A DNA stretch of 22,946 bases, from positions 1 through 22,946 of the forward strand of contig CAYRVF010000087.1 of NCBI GenBank assembly GCA_964427535.1. Reading direction: 5' to 3'. The translations under genes and the position numbers were made by a program. The notes under the pieces are model-generated. The model searched no databases. It was not told the DNA's origin and worked only from the letters and a program-made list of their open reading frames with translations. How positions within the stretch are numbered: position 1 is the stretch's first letter; each line of letters starts with the position of its first letter. The DNA comes from CAYRVF01 sp964427535 (GTDB taxonomy: Bacteria; Chloroflexota; Ktedonobacteria; Ktedonobacterales; JADMIN01). Positions 6,951-14,160 of this stretch are shown piece after piece.

Positions 6951-8075
6951 ATGCTCGATACACCATTGGACGCCGATACTCGGTCTACACGCGAACCTGC
7001 TCATCAGCCCATCCCCGCGACTCCGCTCGACTTCGTGCTCCCGCCAGAGCTGGAGGCATCCGCGCCGCCTGAGGCCCGTGGACTGACGCGCGACGGCGTG
7101 CGGCTGATGGTGTCGTATCGCGGCGACGACCAGGTACAGCATAGCTCCTTCCGCGAAATCGGCTCGTTTCTGGAGCCGGGCGACCTGCTAGTTCTCAACA
7201 CCAGTGGCACTCTCAACGCGGCGGTGGAGGCTACCCGGCCAAATGGCGCGGCCATCGAACTGCACCTCTCCACGCACCTGCCCGGCGACATCTGGACCGT
7301 CGAGCTCCGGCAGCCCAGCCCGACCGGGACCCAGCCACTGCGGACCGCGCAGGCGGGCGAGACGCTGCGGCTGCCCGCTGGCGGCTCCGTCCACCTCCTC
7401 ACGCCCTACGCCGTGGACCGCGCCGCGCAGAAGATCACCTCGCCGCGCCTCTGGCTGGCCACGCTCGACCTGCCGTGCCCTGTGCCCGAGTATCTGACGC
7501 GCTACGGCTTTCCCATTCACTATGGCTATGTGAAAAATCACTGGCCGCCAGAGGTGTACCAGACGGTCTATGTCACCGAGTATGGCAGCGCGGAGATGCC
7601 ATCGGCTGGACGGCCCTTCACACCCGAGGTGCTCACGAGCCTGCTCGCGCGGGGCGTGCGGATCGCGCCGCTGCTGCTGCATACGGGCGTCTCTAGCCTG
7701 GAAGACCACGAGCCGCCGTACGAGGAATACTACTGTGTGCCCGACACGACAGCAGCAGAGGTAAACGCGACGCACGTGGCTGGAAGACGGGTGATCGCGG
7801 TGGGCACGACCGTCGTGCGCGCGCTCGAAACCGTGACGACCGACGCTGGCGAGACGCACGCTGGCGAGGGGTGGACACGCCTAGTCGTCACGCCCGAGCG
7901 CGGCGTGCGGGCGGTCGACGGCCTGCTAACGGGCCTTCACGAACCGCGCGCGTCGCACCTGGCGATGCTCGAAGCCCTCGCCGACCGGTCCCACCTCTCA
8001 CGCGCCTACGCCGAAGCGCTGGCGGAGGGCTATCTCTGGCACGAGTTCGGTGACGTCCACCTGATCCTGCCATAG
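6951..8075 (+). CDS. QueA-like protein (SAM:tRNA ribosyltransferase-isomerase family), divergent
   Basis: The 374-residue product aligns by eye with QueA along its length: GDLLVLNTSGTLNAAV, YQTVYVTEYGSAEMPSAG, FTPEVLTSLLARGV, VIAVGTTVVRALE, VDGLLTGLHEP and the C-terminal YLWHEFGDVHLIL. QueA moves the ribosyl group of SAM onto preQ1-modified tRNA in queuosine synthesis. Several signature spots differ: canonical GLHFT is GRPFT, and the HVGAGTFQPV region is HTGVSSLED. No tgt, queG or other queuosine gene lies nearby, and the neighbours are two SDRs. It may therefore be a paralogue with another SAM-dependent role, so I give no gene symbol. The ATG at 6951 lies 10 bases after AAAGG; GTG 6948 and ATG 6942 are alternatives, the latter too close to the ribosome site. 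Confidence 0.85.
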   Translation: MLDTPLDADTRSTREPAHQPIPATPLDFVLPPELEASAPPEARGLTRDGVRLMVSYRGDDQVQHSSFREIGSFLEPGDLLVLNTSGTLNAAVEATRPNGAAIELHLSTHLPGDIWTVELRQPSPTGTQPLRTAQAGETLRLPAGGSVHLLTPYAVDRAAQKITSPRLWLATLDLPCPVPEYLTRYGFPIHYGYVKNHWPPEVYQTVYVTEYGSAEMPSAGRPFTPEVLTSLLARGVRIAPLLLHTGVSSLEDHEPPYEEYYCVPDTTAAEVNATHVAGRRVIAVGTTVVRALETVTTDAGETHAGEGWTRLVVTPERGVRAVDGLLTGLHEPRASHLAMLEALADRSHLSRAYAEALAEGYLWHEFGDVHLILP

Positions 8076-8111
8076 CGCCGCAGGCCTCGTCCGCGAGAAA
8101 AGGTGAGGCAT

Positions 8112-8870
8112 ATGGCCGACACATTCACCGGGAAAGTCGCGCTTGTCACCGGGAGCGCATCCGGAATCGGCCGGGCGACCGCGCTGGCTTTCGCGCGGGC
8201 GGGGTCCCGTCTCGCGCTCGCGGATGTGGATGAGACGGCAGGCGCCGGGCTCGCGCGCGCCATCACCGATACGGGCAGTGCGGCGGTTTTCGTCCGCACC
8301 GACGTCTCGTGTGAAGACGACGTCGAGCGGCTCGTCTCCGTTGCCCTCACGACCTATGGACGCCTAGACGTCGCGTTCAACAATGCGGGCATCAACGAGG
8401 AGGACACACCGCTGACCGAAACCCCGCGCGAGCTGTGGGACCGCACGCTTGCCATCAACCTGACCGGCATTTGGCTCTGCATGAAATACGAGCTGCCCGC
8501 GATGTTGCGGCGGGGCGACGGGGCCATCGTCAACACCTCGTCAGTCGTGGGCCTGACTGGCAGACGCAACGCGCCCGCATATGTCGCCAGCAAGCACGGC
8601 ATCATCGGCCTGACGCAATCGGCTGCCCGCGACTACGGTCCTCTGGGCATCCGTGTCAACGCGGTCTGCCCTGGCACGATTCAGACGGCCATGTTCGACC
8701 GCCGCATTGGCACCGACCCGGCCACACTGGCTCGCCTCGCCGCTGAGATTCCCGTTGGTCGCCTCGGCACGGCGGAGGATGTGGCGGACGCCGTGCTCTG
8801 GCTCTGCTCGGATGCCGCCCGCTTCGTCAATGGCCACGCACTGGTGATCGACGGGGGCGAGATGGCGTAG
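8112..8870 (+). CDS. Short-chain dehydrogenase/reductase (classical SDR)
   Basis: This 252-residue protein is a complete classical SDR. It has TGSASGIG at 13-20, NNAG at 90-93, catalytic Ser144, Tyr157 and Lys161 (YVASK), and the C-terminal PVGRLGTAEDVADAVLWLCS and GHALVIDGG segments typical of FabG-like and glucose-dehydrogenase-like members. The acidic residue at the end of the second strand (ALADVD) favours NAD over NADP. The substrate cannot be inferred. An AAAAGG motif eight bases before the ATG fixes the start; the GTG at 8103 is part of that motif. It follows the QueA-like gene by 36 bases, so the two are probably co-transcribed. It converges on rplI, with a strong hairpin between them. 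Confidence 0.94.
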   Translation: MADTFTGKVALVTGSASGIGRATALAFARAGSRLALADVDETAGAGLARAITDTGSAAVFVRTDVSCEDDVERLVSVALTTYGRLDVAFNNAGINEEDTPLTETPRELWDRTLAINLTGIWLCMKYELPAMLRRGDGAIVNTSSVVGLTGRRNAPAYVASKHGIIGLTQSAARDYGPLGIRVNAVCPGTIQTAMFDRRIGTDPATLARLAAEIPVGRLGTAEDVADAVLWLCSDAARFVNGHALVIDGGEMA

Positions 8871-8917
8871 TTCCCCGTGACTCGCTTAAGGCTGATTGCG
8901 TGCGACGTGAGGAAACG

Positions 8918-8973
8918 ACGAGAGGCCAGCCACTCAGGCTGGCCTCTCGTGCACCTGTGGGGCAATTGCCCCA
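8918..8973 (-). terminator. Tandem hairpins ending rplI (and possibly the convergent SDR operon)
   Basis: Two structures lie between the convergent stops. At 8958-8973 is TGGGGC-AATT-GCCCCA, just after the rplI stop. At 8918-8950 is a perfect 14-bp stem with a 5-base loop. On the minus strand the second is followed by TCGTTTCC, a weak T-run, so it best fits termination of rplI; the symmetric stem could also stop the plus-strand SDR transcript. Confidence 0.75.
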
Positions 8974-8974
8974 A

Positions 8975-9493
8975 CTACGCCTCGGCAGGCTGCTCCGCAT
9001 CCGCGCTGTCCGCAGGGGTCTGCACGGCCTCACCGGTCGGCACCTCGGCGTTGCTGATGATGCTGACCTTCACCTTCGGCTCAATCTGCGTGGCAATGCG
9101 CACGCCAACCTCATGCGTGCCGAGGCTCCGCAGCGGCTCGTGCAGCTGGATGGAGCGGCGGTCGATGGTAATGCCCTCTTGCTCGCGAATCGCGTTGGCG
9201 ATATCCTGGCTGGTCACCGAGCCGTAGAGCCGGTCACCCCGCCCGACACGCACGGCGAATGTCAACGAGACATTCTCCAGCCGCCGCGCCAGCTCCTGCT
9301 GCTCGGCGCGAATCTTCTCTTGCTTGCGCTGCGCGGCGGCCACACGCTGCTTCAAGTTTGCCAGCTCCGACGGCGTGGCGGCGGTCACCAGCTGACGGGG
9401 CAGCAGGTAATTGCGGGCGTATCCGTTTGAAACGTCTTTCACGTCCCCAGGGTGTCCGAGCCCTGGAACGTCTTGCAGTAGAATAACCTTCAT
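8975..9493 (-). CDS. rplI: 50S ribosomal protein L9
   Basis: The 172-residue protein begins with MKVILLQDVPGLGHPGDVKD and contains NGYARNYLLPRQLV, the L9 N-domain signature that contacts 23S rRNA. The C-domain follows, with GRGDRLYGSVTSQDIA and IDRRSIQLHEPLRSLGTHEV. It ends in an acidic/alanine-rich tail of about 20 residues beyond the usual end. AGAGGGAG upstream of the ATG at 9493 supports the start; an open frame continues upstream but has no L9 similarity. In many bacteria rplI is in an rpsF-ssb-rpsR cluster. Here it stands alone, with its own promoter at 9579-9607 and terminator hairpins. Confidence 0.98.
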   Translation of the reverse strand: MKVILLQDVPGLGHPGDVKDVSNGYARNYLLPRQLVTAATPSELANLKQRVAAAQRKQEKIRAEQQELARRLENVSLTFAVRVGRGDRLYGSVTSQDIANAIREQEGITIDRRSIQLHEPLRSLGTHEVGVRIATQIEPKVKVSIISNAEVPTGEAVQTPADSADAEQPAEA

Positions 9494-9578
9494 GTCGCGG
9501 TAGCTCCCTCTTCTGCCCCGCCGCGCACTTGAGAAGAGTTCTGAGCACTGCGCGCGGATTTTTGGGCACACTGCTCGG

Positions 9579-9607
9579 AGTATACACCGCTCACCCGGCA
9601 ATCTCAA
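9579..9607 (-). promoter_or_regulatory. Sigma-70 type promoter of rplI
   Basis: On the minus strand TTGAGA (9607-9602) and TATACT (9584-9579) are separated by exactly 17 bases. The predicted start near 9572 gives a leader of about 79 bases before rplI. This is one of the best promoter matches in the window. Confidence 0.75.
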
Positions 9608-9695
9608 GCCGCAAGCGGCAAGTCACTGTGCTTCTTCCTCCCGCTCATGTCATCCGGCTGGTCGCCGCGGGCCCGAGCGCCACGTACTCCGCGCG

Positions 9696-9704
9696 TGCTA
9701 CACT
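9696..9704 (+). promoter_or_regulatory. Possible extended -10 element upstream of the ECF sigma gene
   Basis: TGCTACACT matches the extended -10 form. The identical nine bases occur at 12414-12422 before the stalk-protein pair. Neither copy has a clear -35. Transcripts from here would have a leader of about 170 bases before the ECF gene. Confidence 0.3.
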
Positions 9705-9859
9705 GGCAGCGAATTTGCGACCGCATGCTCCGAGACCACCTCCTCGCGCGACGCGCCATCCGAGCAGAGATGCGGACCACACTGAGAGAACTCGGCAGCA
9801 TGCACGTTGGACACTGGCGATCTGGCACAACCAACGTCAGGGCCAAAGGGTATATAGCG

Positions 9860-9886
9860 ATGAGGAAGCCGAGGTACGTGATCTGA
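9860..9886 (+). CDS. Possible 8-codon leader peptide overlapping the ECF sigma start
   Basis: The ATG at 9860 has AAAGGG nine bases upstream and encodes MRKPRYVI before TGA at 9884-9886. That TGA overlaps the proposed CTG start of the ECF sigma gene (9883). The arrangement would suit translational coupling. There is no proof that the peptide is made. Confidence 0.3.
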   Translation: MRKPRYVI

Positions 9887-10473
9887 GCGGCCAAGATGTC
9901 GACGATGCCGATCTCATTGCACGCGTAGCCGGTGGCGATACCGAGGCCGTCGCGGTCCTCTATGATCGCTACGGGGGTGCGATCTACTCGCTCTGCTACC
10001 GCATACTCGGCGACGCGACTGCGGCGGAAGACGTCGCACAAGAGGTCTTCGTGCGTGTATGGCGCAACGCCGCGAGCTTCGAGCCAGAGCGTGGGCGCGC
10101 GTCTACGTGGATGCTCCGCATCGCGCACAACATCGCGCTGAACGAGATCCGCCGCAGACAGAGCCGCCCAGCCCTCGCGCCGAATGTGGAATGGGTTCAG
10201 GAGGCGGCGAACATCAGCGACCCAAGCGCTGAGAGCGATCCCGCGACAGCGACGTGGCTGCGCGAGCGGGCCGATGTTATACGCGGAGCGCTGAGTCAAT
10301 TGCCCGAGGCTCAGCGCAAGGTGCTGGAGTTAGCATTTTATGGTGGATTGTCGCAGTCGGAGATCGCCGCTGTGCTTAACGATCCGTTGGGCACGGTAAA
10401 AAGCCGCGTTCGCGCGGGCATGCTGAGACTCCGTGAGTTGTTGAGCGCCGCGGGCGCAGACGGATTGAGTTGA
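9883..10473 (+). CDS. ECF-family RNA polymerase sigma factor (SigK-like)
   Basis: Region 2 is clear (DLIARVAGGDTEAVAVLYDR, YSLCYRILGDATAAEDVAQE, FVRVWRN, STWMLRIAHNIALNEIRRR). Region 4 is also clear (LPEAQRKVLELAFYGGLSQS, then DPLGTVKSRVRAGMLRLREL). Region 3 is absent, as in ECF sigmas. The frame stays open far upstream, but the usual ECF N-terminus would be near SGQDVDDADLIARV, where the frame contains no ATG, GTG or TTG. I propose a CTG start at 9883, eight bases after GAGG, giving 196 residues, the normal ECF size; an upstream TTG near 9716 is the nearest conventional alternative. The anti-sigma gene starts seven bases after the stop, so the two form an operon. Binding by that partner is the expected control. 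Confidence 0.9.
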   Translation: MSGQDVDDADLIARVAGGDTEAVAVLYDRYGGAIYSLCYRILGDATAAEDVAQEVFVRVWRNAASFEPERGRASTWMLRIAHNIALNEIRRRQSRPALAPNVEWVQEAANISDPSAESDPATATWLRERADVIRGALSQLPEAQRKVLELAFYGGLSQSEIAAVLNDPLGTVKSRVRAGMLRLRELLSAAGADGLS

Positions 10474-10480
10474 CGAGACC

Positions 10481-11224
10481 ATGCCAGAAGAGCACGTTGA
10501 CGACCTGCTAGACGCCTTCGCGCTGGGCGCTCTGGAGCCAGACGAGATGGAGGCAGTCACGCGCCATCTCGAAGGATGTGAGCGCTGCACGACGCTTGCC
10601 ACTGGGGCAAACGCCGTCGCGATCGACCTTCTCTACGCCGCGCCGCCGATCGCACCGCCCCCGGCTCTCAGGGCGCGTGTGCTGGAACGCATCGAGGCCG
10701 AGGCCCAGAGCGGCCAGACCTCCACGATGCGTGCGCTCGGCAGCCATCACGTCGAGGCCCCACCCGCCGGCATTGCCACCGGCTCCGCCGCGCCGAACCG
10801 GTTCTTCGAGCGGCTACGAGGGTTGCTAAGTCCGCGGTCTGGGGAGGATGAAGCCCATCGCCTGCTCGCCGAGCTGCTCGCCGACCCCGAATGCATCATC
10901 TGGCCAGTGCCGTCCACGGATGCGATGCCGAGCGCGAGCGGACGTCTGGTCGGCACGCCGCGCCTCCAGTACGGGGTGCTCGTGACCTCTGGAATGCGCC
11001 CCACGCCGCGTCACCGGGCATATCAGGTGTGGTTCCTGCGCGGCGGCCAGCCCGTGCCGAACGCGCTCTTCAGCGTGCGGCAGTCCGGCCGGACGACGAG
11101 CGTCGTGCGCACGCAAGAGCCGCTCGGGCGCTATGACACTGTCGCCATCACACCTGAGCCAGCCAGTGGCAGCCCAGCCCCGACGGGTCCGATCGTGCTC
11201 GCGGGCTCGCTGGCGATTTCCTAG
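10481..11224 (+). CDS. RskA-like anti-sigma factor without a membrane helix
   Basis: The N-terminal 45 residues fit a zinc-binding anti-sigma domain, with His29-x3-Cys33-x2-Cys36 (RHLEGCERC) plus His5. The C-terminal part from about residue 160 matches the RskA C-terminal domain (HRAYQVWFLRGGQPVPNALF ... RYDTVAITPEPASGSPAPTG). RskA proteins normally have one transmembrane helix between these parts; here the linker (about 75-155) is polar, with segments such as RLRGLLSPRSGEDEAHRLLA, and I see no hydrophobic span. The protein is therefore probably cytoplasmic and would have to sense an internal signal. It would bind and hold the sigma factor encoded just upstream. The ATG lies seven bases past the sigma stop. 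Confidence 0.9.
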   Translation: MPEEHVDDLLDAFALGALEPDEMEAVTRHLEGCERCTTLATGANAVAIDLLYAAPPIAPPPALRARVLERIEAEAQSGQTSTMRALGSHHVEAPPAGIATGSAAPNRFFERLRGLLSPRSGEDEAHRLLAELLADPECIIWPVPSTDAMPSASGRLVGTPRLQYGVLVTSGMRPTPRHRAYQVWFLRGGQPVPNALFSVRQSGRTTSVVRTQEPLGRYDTVAITPEPASGSPAPTGPIVLAGSLAIS

Positions 11225-11260
11225 CGCACCGCCCGCCATTCCTGTGCCGCGCCGGAGGCG

Positions 11261-12292
11261 ATGGAGACCATGCACAACACTCGCCGTCCCCCCGACCGTC
11301 GCGTGCTCGTGGTGCGACCCGGCGCGCTCGGCGATGCGCTGCTCACCTTCCCCGCGCTCGCGATGCTACGGCAGGCCTGGCCTGATGCGCACATCACGTT
11401 TGTTTCGCGCGCCGACGTGCTCCCCTTCGCCGCAGCCTCCGGTCTCGCCGACAGCACGTCCGACTTCGCGTCGGCGCTCTGGTCGGCACTGTTCCTGCCT
11501 ACTAACACGTTAGGCCAGAACATGGACGCGCTGCGAGATATGCTGACAGGCACCAGATACGCCCTGGCCTGGCTTAGCGACGACGAAGGCACTGTCGCGA
11601 CCAACCTTCGCGCGGCCGGGATTGCAACCGTGGCGGTCGCGCCTGGACGCCCCTCTCCGGATGTGGCAGAGCACGCCGCTAAGCAGGTCGCCAGCGCTCT
11701 CGCCCTGCTGGGCATTGCTCCGCCAGCATCAGACTCAGATTATCCGGACGATGTGCTCGCCCTTGCGACGACGGCCGCGGACCAGGAGCGCGCAGGGAAG
11801 GTCTGGCACGACCTCGGTCTCAGGCCCGACGCAACTGGGGTCGTCGCGCTACACGCAGGGAGCGGCGGCTCCTCGAAACGCTGGCCGCCAACAGGATTCG
11901 CGAGCGTCGCCAGCGGTCTGGCCGCGAGCGGCTATCTGCCGGTGCTCGTCGAGGGACCGCAGGACGGGGCGCTCGCAGCGCATATCAAGCGGATACTGCG
12001 CGAGAGCGGTGTCCTGACATCACTTCCCGTGGTACGGGATGTAAGTGTCAGCACCCTGGCGGAGGTACTTCGCCGCTGCGCGGCCTATGTGGGCAATGAC
12101 TCGGGTGTCAGCCACCTCGCCGGACTGGTCGGAATCCCAACGCTCGCACTGTTTGGCCCCACCGATCCGCGCCTCTGGCGGCCGCTAGGACGACATGTCT
12201 TCGTGCTTCGCTCGCCCACAGACCGGCTCACAGATGTCGCCGCGGCTGACGTGCTCTCAGCCCTCCTCGGCCTGCTTGGTCACTCTTCCTAA
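11261..12292 (+). CDS. Glycosyltransferase family 9 (heptosyltransferase-like)
   Basis: The 343-residue protein has the two halves of a GT-B fold as found in GT9. The N-terminal motif RVLVVRPGALGDALLTFPAL covers residues 14-33, with HAGSGGSSKRWPP near the middle. The donor-site motif GNDSGVSHLAG starts at residue 278 and is followed by VGIPTLALFGPTDPRLWRP. GT9 enzymes such as WaaC/WaaF add heptose to LPS core. If the host is a Chloroflexota bacterium without classical LPS, the acceptor is more likely another surface glycan; that is inference. GGAGG lies two bases before the ATG at 11261 and 11 before the in-frame ATG at 11270, so the later start is possible. It follows the anti-sigma gene by 36 bases and probably shares its transcript. 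Confidence 0.93.
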   Translation: METMHNTRRPPDRRVLVVRPGALGDALLTFPALAMLRQAWPDAHITFVSRADVLPFAAASGLADSTSDFASALWSALFLPTNTLGQNMDALRDMLTGTRYALAWLSDDEGTVATNLRAAGIATVAVAPGRPSPDVAEHAAKQVASALALLGIAPPASDSDYPDDVLALATTAADQERAGKVWHDLGLRPDATGVVALHAGSGGSSKRWPPTGFASVASGLAASGYLPVLVEGPQDGALAAHIKRILRESGVLTSLPVVRDVSVSTLAEVLRRCAAYVGNDSGVSHLAGLVGIPTLALFGPTDPRLWRPLGRHVFVLRSPTDRLTDVAAADVLSALLGLLGHSS

Positions 12293-12413
12293 CCGGTAGC
12301 TGTCCCGCATCGTCGGCGAAAGCGGGCGACTTGCCCTTAAGCGAGCATCCAACCGTACAACGTGAAAGAAGTACTACCTCGCGTGCGGCGAACAGACGCT
12401 GTCTCTCAGCCTC

Positions 12414-12422
12414 TGCTACACT
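12414..12422 (+). promoter_or_regulatory. Possible extended -10 element upstream of the stalk-protein pair
   Basis: TGCTACACT is identical to the element at 9696-9704 upstream of the ECF sigma gene. It lies in the 187-base gap after the glycosyltransferase gene. A shared -35 could not be made out. Confidence 0.3.
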
Positions 12423-12479
12423 ACACGGGGCCGTGCTGTCGGAGTGGCGGCAGGAGGAGCTGGAAGGCGGGGACGGGCA

Positions 12480-13211
12480 GTGCAGAAACGGCGCACCGCG
12501 CTCGATGGAGCGCTGCAACGCTTTCAGCATCGGTGGGAAACCGACCGTCGCTTCCGCTCTACCTGGAGCGGTCTGCTCGCCCTGTGCGCCGTGCTCGTGC
12601 TCTGCTCGTGCGTCGGCATCGTCGGCAGCGTCGCCACCAACGCATTGGCGGCGGCTGGCTTCGCGGGCGCCACGTCGTCCGGCCCGACCGCGCCAAACCC
12701 GGCGGCGACGTCAAACGGCACGGTCGCTAAGGACGAGTTCCCAACGCCCACCTCCACGCCCGGCAATCCCGGCCAGATTCCGCCAGCCGGCACCATACCG
12801 CCCTCGCTCACGCCGCTGCCATCGCCGACGCTCGCGCCGACGCCCACCGCGCCTCCTACCGCGACGCCGTGCCAATCCGGCTGCGGTGGACCAGGGATCT
12901 CGGTGACGGTCTCCGCAACTCCGCAGCCTGGAGTCTGGCAGGCAGGGAAACCGGTGCAACTCATCATCACGGTGAAGAAGAAAGACGGCACTCCCGTGAC
13001 CGGCGCAAACGTTGCGCTGATCTATCAATTCCCTGGCGGCGGCACAGTGCTCGACGAGAACGGCTCCAACGCGACTGATGGGAACGGGCAGTACACCTCG
13101 AATGAGACGGTTCCCGCTGGCACGACCGCCGGGCAGGCCGATATCGACATCATCATCTCGATCAACAACACCAAGGTGTCGGATACGCATGTACAGGTGC
13201 CCTGCCTCTAG
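12480..13211 (+). CDS. Membrane-anchored Pro/Thr-stalk protein with Ig-like domain (paralogue 1)
   Basis: The product (243 residues from GTG 12480) has a basic cytoplasmic N-terminus containing LDGALQRFQHRWETDRRF, then one hydrophobic helix (GLLALCAVLVLCSCVGIVGS). After this come an Ala/Gly stretch and a Pro/Thr-rich stalk (FPTPTSTPGNPGQIPPAG, LPSPTLAPTPTAPPTATP). The C-terminal domain of about 100 residues resembles a bacterial Ig-like/invasin-type beta-sandwich (VTVSATPQPGVWQAGKPVQL, GTPVTGANVALIYQFPGGGT, DGNGQYTSNETVPAGT). It is most likely displayed outside the membrane on a stalk. Alignment with the next gene supports GTG 12480; an in-frame GTG at 12444 would add 12 residues. It is one of two tandem paralogues. 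Role unknown; the neighbouring glycosyltransferase and ECF system suggest the cell envelope. Confidence 0.85.
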   Translation: MQKRRTALDGALQRFQHRWETDRRFRSTWSGLLALCAVLVLCSCVGIVGSVATNALAAAGFAGATSSGPTAPNPAATSNGTVAKDEFPTPTSTPGNPGQIPPAGTIPPSLTPLPSPTLAPTPTAPPTATPCQSGCGGPGISVTVSATPQPGVWQAGKPVQLIITVKKKDGTPVTGANVALIYQFPGGGTVLDENGSNATDGNGQYTSNETVPAGTTAGQADIDIIISINNTKVSDTHVQVPCL

Positions 13212-13264
13212 TGGCGAATGCTCCCGGCATGATGCGTAGTATGTGGTAGCACAAGGAACGAGGC

Positions 13265-14059
13265 ATGAAGCGACCTTCCCGGCGACGGCACAAGAGCCAG
13301 CGGAATCCACTCGACGGCGCAATCCAGCGCTTCCAGCACCAATGGGAGACCAACCGGCAGTTCCGTGCGACATGGAGCGGCGTGCTCGCGCTGCTGATGA
13401 TCGTGCTCTTGTGTTCAAGCGTCGGCGTCGTGGGGGCGGTCGCCACGCGCGCACTCGCGGCGGCGGGGCTGGGCACCGGGTCGGGCACGGCCGCCACGAC
13501 CGCCAGCGCACCGGCGGGGCCTGGCAACGCCACGGCAGGCGGCCAGACTGCCGACACCTTCCCGACACCTACTTCGACGCCGGGCAACCCCGGGCAGGTG
13601 CCGCCCGCCTCACCCATTCCGGACTCGCTGACACCCGTCCCATCACCCACCGGGCAGCCCACTGCGACGCCCGCACCGACTGCCGCCGCGACGGCCACTA
13701 ATGGCGGCGGTGGCGGGAGCGGACAGCCTCAGGTCTGTTCCGGAGGACTCGGTAACGGCACGTGGCGGCTCAATCCCTGCCCGGTTGTGCATGGCCAGAG
13801 CGGCACGTTGAGCATTTCGGACCCCGGAGACGCCGGCAAGCAGCTCAACATTGTGCTGAGCTTCAGTTCGTCGCCAAACTGTACGGATTGCACGATTCTG
13901 CAGACACCCTCGCCCTCGAATGCGCTCGACGGCGGCGGCAACTACACGCTCTCGTTCACAGTGCCATCTGACGTACCGGTAGGGTCGGGTCCCGTTAGCG
14001 GGATGATCAACGTCTCGGGCGGTGCGAGCACCACATTCGTGTCGCCTCCAGCCAAGTAG
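13265..14059 (+). CDS. Membrane-anchored Pro/Thr-stalk protein (paralogue 2)
   Basis: The 264-residue product repeats the plan of the gene before it. The N-terminus has PLDGAIQRFQHQWETNRQFR, then the helix GVLALLMIVLLCSSVGVVG, an Ala-rich stretch, and the stalk FPTPTSTPGNPGQVPPAS with LTPVPSPTGQPTATPAPT. The N-terminal 120 residues are strongly conserved between the pair, while the outer domains differ. This one begins CSGGLGNGTWRLNPCPVV and has a Cys pair (NCTDC) and a beta-rich pattern ending FVSPPAK. AAGGA about seven bases before the ATG supports the start. It follows paralogue 1 by 53 bases and precedes a terminator hairpin. This looks like a duplication followed by replacement or fast divergence of the exposed domain. 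No function is recognisable. Confidence 0.87.
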   Translation: MKRPSRRRHKSQRNPLDGAIQRFQHQWETNRQFRATWSGVLALLMIVLLCSSVGVVGAVATRALAAAGLGTGSGTAATTASAPAGPGNATAGGQTADTFPTPTSTPGNPGQVPPASPIPDSLTPVPSPTGQPTATPAPTAAATATNGGGGGSGQPQVCSGGLGNGTWRLNPCPVVHGQSGTLSISDPGDAGKQLNIVLSFSSSPNCTDCTILQTPSPSNALDGGGNYTLSFTVPSDVPVGSGPVSGMINVSGGASTTFVSPPAK

Positions 14060-14063
14060 GCTC

Positions 14064-14090
14064 AGCGGCAGCCACGCGTGGGCTGCCGCT
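14064..14090 (+). terminator. Hairpin terminator after the stalk-protein pair
   Basis: AGCGGCAGCC (14064-14073) and GGCTGCCGCT (14081-14090) form a perfect 10-bp stem with a 7-base loop, starting five bases past the stop. The following AGGTAGTTGTGG is only modestly T-rich. Confidence 0.65.
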
Positions 14091-14160
14091 AGGTAGTTGT
14101 GGTAGCCCGCACGAACGACATCCAGCGCTACGTGCTCCCGCCACGGGGAGGATCAGGATC

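Noticed and set aside
8668..8690. TGGCACG as a -24 element of a sigma-54 promoter
   Set aside because: There is no GC at the required -12 spacing and it is inside the SDR coding sequence. Other TGGCAC occurrences also fail the spacing.
9604..10299. Minus-strand 231-codon frame opposite the ECF sigma gene
   Set aside because: The plus frame has unmistakable sigma regions 2 and 4; the minus frame is a shadow.
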